Shown piece after piece: positions 5,297 to 6,770 of a stretch of 6,770 bases of DNA. The DNA lies in assembly GCA_002418465.1 (NCBI GenBank), contig DIEE01000276.1, positions 1-6,770 on the forward strand. The letters run 5' to 3'. Origin of the DNA: Pseudomonas sp. UBA5782 (GTDB lineage: Bacteria > Pseudomonadota > Gammaproteobacteria > Pseudomonadales > Pseudomonadaceae). A program made the position numbers and the translations under genes. Positions within the stretch are counted from its first letter, which is position 1; every line of letters begins with the position of its first letter. The notes under the pieces were generated by a model that did no database searches, was not told where the DNA came from, and saw only the letters and a program-made list of their open reading frames with translations.

Positions 5297-6049
5297 ATGA
5301 ATTCCCTACCTTTTGCCAAATGCCTCAGCCTCGCCGGGCTCGCCCTGTTGCTCGCTGCCTGCCAGACCTTCACCTCGCCGCCCAAGGACAAACCGCTCGA
5401 AGCGCAGCGCATCGCCTGGGAGCATCGGCGCGACGGTTGCCAGGCCGATGACTGCGCGCTGATCAACGTCGACACCCTGCGTTTCATCGAGGAGCCGGCG
5501 CTCAGCGAACTGATCGAAAGCCGCCTGCTGGCGATGACCGACGACTCGCCGGATCGCGTGCCGGCGGCGACCCTGCAGGATTACGAGAAGGAATTCCTGA
5601 CCCGCGCCGGCGTGCGCTGGGCCACCTATCTGCAGGCGAAAATAATCGACCAGCATGACCAGTTGACGGTGATCGAGCTGTCCAGCTATCTGGAAACCGG
5701 CGGCGCCCACGGCATGCCCGGCCGCGGTTTCATCAACTACGACCGCCAGCAGGACCGCGCACTGACGCTGCAGGACGTGCTGCTGCCCGGCCAGGAAGAC
5801 GCCTTCTGGCGCCTCGCGGCGCAGGCGCACAAACATTGGCTGGTGCAGAACGGCTTCGCTCAGGATGCTGGCTTCGTCGCCAACTGGCCGTTCCAGCGCA
5901 CCGACAACGTCGCCCTGAAGAAGGACGAGGTACTGCTCAAGTACCCGGTCTACAGCATCGCGCCCTACTCCGCCGGCCACCCGGAGCTGCACCTGCCTTA
6001 CGCGCAGTTGCAGGGCATCCTGCAACCGCAGTACCTGCCTACCAAGTGA
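5297..6049 (+). CDS. Putative outer-membrane lipoprotein, RsiV/DUF3298-like
   Basis: This 250-aa lipoprotein has a signal of about 21 residues ending in the lipobox LAAC, with Cys22 as the lipidated residue. Gln23 at +2 predicts outer-membrane sorting. The mature part resembles the RsiV/DUF3298 fold: SSYLETGGAHG at 129-139, a variable loop with NYDRQQ, then ALTLQDVLLPG at 155-165, and near the end LLKYPVYSIAPYSAGHPELHLPY at 213-235. Cys48 and Cys53 could form a disulfide. The family includes an anti-sigma factor that binds lysozyme, but no sigma partner or cytoplasmic domain is visible here, so that role should not be transferred. The ATG at 5297 gives a compact lipoprotein signal; an in-frame GTG at 5285 would add MRTT. 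Neither has a clear Shine-Dalgarno. It is divergent from nudF and appears monocistronic, matching the place of PA4972. Confidence 0.87.
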   Translation: MNSLPFAKCLSLAGLALLLAACQTFTSPPKDKPLEAQRIAWEHRRDGCQADDCALINVDTLRFIEEPALSELIESRLLAMTDDSPDRVPAATLQDYEKEFLTRAGVRWATYLQAKIIDQHDQLTVIELSSYLETGGAHGMPGRGFINYDRQQDRALTLQDVLLPGQEDAFWRLAAQAHKHWLVQNGFAQDAGFVANWPFQRTDNVALKKDEVLLKYPVYSIAPYSAGHPELHLPYAQLQGILQPQYLPTK

Positions 6050-6076
6050 CACGTGGGGCGCCTTGCGCGCCCCGTG
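6050..6076. terminator. GC-rich hairpin between convergent genes, possible bidirectional terminator
   Basis: GGGGCGC (6055-6061) pairs perfectly with GCGCCCC (6067-6073) around a 5-nt loop. CAC (6050-6052) can extend the stem with GTG (6074-6076) past a 2-nt bulge. It begins 1 nt after the lipoprotein stop and ends 6 nt before the transporter stop, so it lies at the 3' end of both converging genes. Neither strand has a T-tract, so efficient intrinsic termination is uncertain; it may mainly block 3' exonucleases. Confidence 0.6.
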
Positions 6077-6082
6077 CCAACC

Positions 6083-6770
6083 TCACGCGGCGGCGGGCAC
6101 CAGCCGAGCGCGACGCGACCAGCCGAACGCCAGCTGCAACACGCCGGCGAGCAGCAGCGAAGGCAGGGTCGCGCCCACGTCCGGCGCCAGTTGCGCCAGC
6201 AGGTGGTAGGTGACCGCACCGCACGCCCAGGCCGCCAGCGCATCCCAGCGCAACGCGGCGGTCGCCACGGCAGCGCGACGCTGGCGCAGCACGAAGTGGT
6301 CGACCAGCACCACGCCGAACAGCGGCGCGAACACCGAGCCGATCATCAACAGGAAGTTCTGGTACTCGGCCAGCGGCGCGAACAGCGCGATCAGCGTGCA
6401 CAGCGCGCCGAGGCCCAGCGCCAGGTGCTCGACCTTCAGCGCCACCAGCGTGCCGCTGGACACCGCCGCCGAGTGGATGTCGGCGAAGGCGTTCTCCGAC
6501 TCGTCGAGCAGGATCAGCAGCAGCGGAATGCCCAGCCCGGCGCCGGCCAGCGCCAGCAGCAGCGCGTTCATCTCGCCGCTCGGGGCGAAGGCCAGGGTGT
6601 AGGCGACGCCCAGGCTCATCAGCCAGACGTTGCCGCAGAAGAAGCCCGCCGCGGTGCCGGCGAACACCCGTCCGGCGGCCTTGCCGAAGCGCGAGTAGTC
6701 GGCGATCAGCGGTAGCCACGACAGCGGCATGGCGATGGCGATGTCGAAGCCCAGGGCGAACGGCAGCGAA
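6083..6770 (-). CDS. cytX: NCS1-family transporter, CytX-like (C-terminal part, runs off right edge)
   Basis: The final 228 residues of an integral membrane transporter end at the TGA at 6083-6085. The frame stays open to the window edge, so the internal ATG at 6728-6730 is not the start. About seven hydrophobic spans can be recognised. Family marks are PLSWLPLIADYSRFGK near the start of the fragment, DESENAFADIHSAAVSSG in the middle, and QNFLLMIGSVFAPLFGV followed by VDHFVLRQRR in the second half. These fit NCS1 nucleobase permeases, and the first two are most like CytX, the putative hydroxymethylpyrimidine importer of thiamine salvage. The substrate is inferred from family only; cytosine or purine permease remains possible. 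The tail after the last span is short and Arg/Ala-rich. In P. aeruginosa thiC lies next to the PA4972-type lipoprotein gene, so a thiamine-related neighbour is plausible. Any TPP riboswitch would be outside the window. Confidence 0.78.
   Translation of the reverse strand, partial: SLPFALGFDIAIAMPLSWLPLIADYSRFGKAAGRVFAGTAAGFFCGNVWLMSLGVAYTLAFAPSGEMNALLLALAGAGLGIPLLLILLDESENAFADIHSAAVSSGTLVALKVEHLALGLGALCTLIALFAPLAEYQNFLLMIGSVFAPLFGVVLVDHFVLRQRRAAVATAALRWDALAAWACGAVTYHLLAQLAPDVGATLPSLLLAGVLQLAFGWSRRARLVPAAA

Noticed and set aside
5306..6052. A 248-codon minus-strand frame opposite the lipoprotein gene
   Set aside because: It has no ribosome site or recognisable family, whereas the + strand frame has a lipobox and DUF3298-like motifs.
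6053..6715. Gln/Arg-rich + strand frame opposite the transporter
   Set aside because: The composition is that of an antisense frame of a hydrophobic membrane protein; the minus strand has clear NCS1 motifs.
6728..6730. ATG as the true start of the transporter
   Set aside because: The frame continues upstream to the window edge with hydrophobic membrane-like residues, so this ATG is internal.
1..6770. Mobile element, CRISPR array, defence system, tRNA, rRNA or a novel multi-gene system
   Set aside because: No terminal repeats, transposase, spaced repeats or RNA gene signatures were seen; the genes form a conserved chromosomal cluster.

Overview
The window is high-GC, densely coded DNA whose gene order matches the conserved gammaproteobacterial cluster nudF - yqiB - cpdA - yqiA - parE. 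It most closely resembles a Pseudomonas chromosome: ParE is 629 aa and reads like the Pseudomonas protein, and from memory the layout parallels P. aeruginosa PA4966-PA4972. The species cannot be fixed from this window. I see no mobile element, CRISPR array, tRNA or rRNA, and no stretch that looks foreign. All complete genes are intact. This is mainly a housekeeping region; the interesting signals are regulatory and translational.

Layout. The main block reads leftwards from about 5117 to 1. First come nudF (ADP-ribose pyrophosphatase) and yqiB (DUF1249), joined by a 4-nt TTGA stop/start overlap. A 266-nt non-coding gap with a plausible sigma-70 promoter follows, then cpdA (cAMP phosphodiesterase, TTG start with a strong Shine-Dalgarno), yqiA (alpha/beta-hydrolase esterase), parE (topoisomerase IV subunit B) and, overlapping parE by 4 nt (GTGA), the exported N-terminal part of an esterase-like/phytase-fold protein that runs off the left edge. 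Divergent from nudF across a 179-nt intergenic region is a lipoprotein gene (RsiV/DUF3298-like, 5297-6049, + strand). It converges on the 3' part of an NCS1-family transporter resembling CytX (hydroxymethylpyrimidine uptake), which runs off the right edge. A GC-rich hairpin sits between the two convergent stop codons.

How the genes fit together. NudF and CpdA both hydrolyse adenine-nucleotide signals or metabolites (ADP-ribose, cAMP). parE encodes half of an essential chromosome-decatenating enzyme and sits only 13 nt behind yqiA, so it is probably co-transcribed from upstream promoters. The nudF/lipoprotein intergenic region carries a CRP/Vfr-like palindrome with exact spacing, TGTGT-N6-TCACC (8 of 10 core bases). 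The cpdA upstream gap has a second, half-matching site. In P. aeruginosa cpdA is known to be activated by Vfr-cAMP as negative feedback. These candidates raise the possibility that the feedback acts at two promoters and reaches nudF, yqiB, yqiA and parE. Non-ATG starts (GTG, TTG, TTG) at three of the genes on this strand, and the absence of a Shine-Dalgarno before yqiA, suggest that translation start strength also sets relative protein levels.
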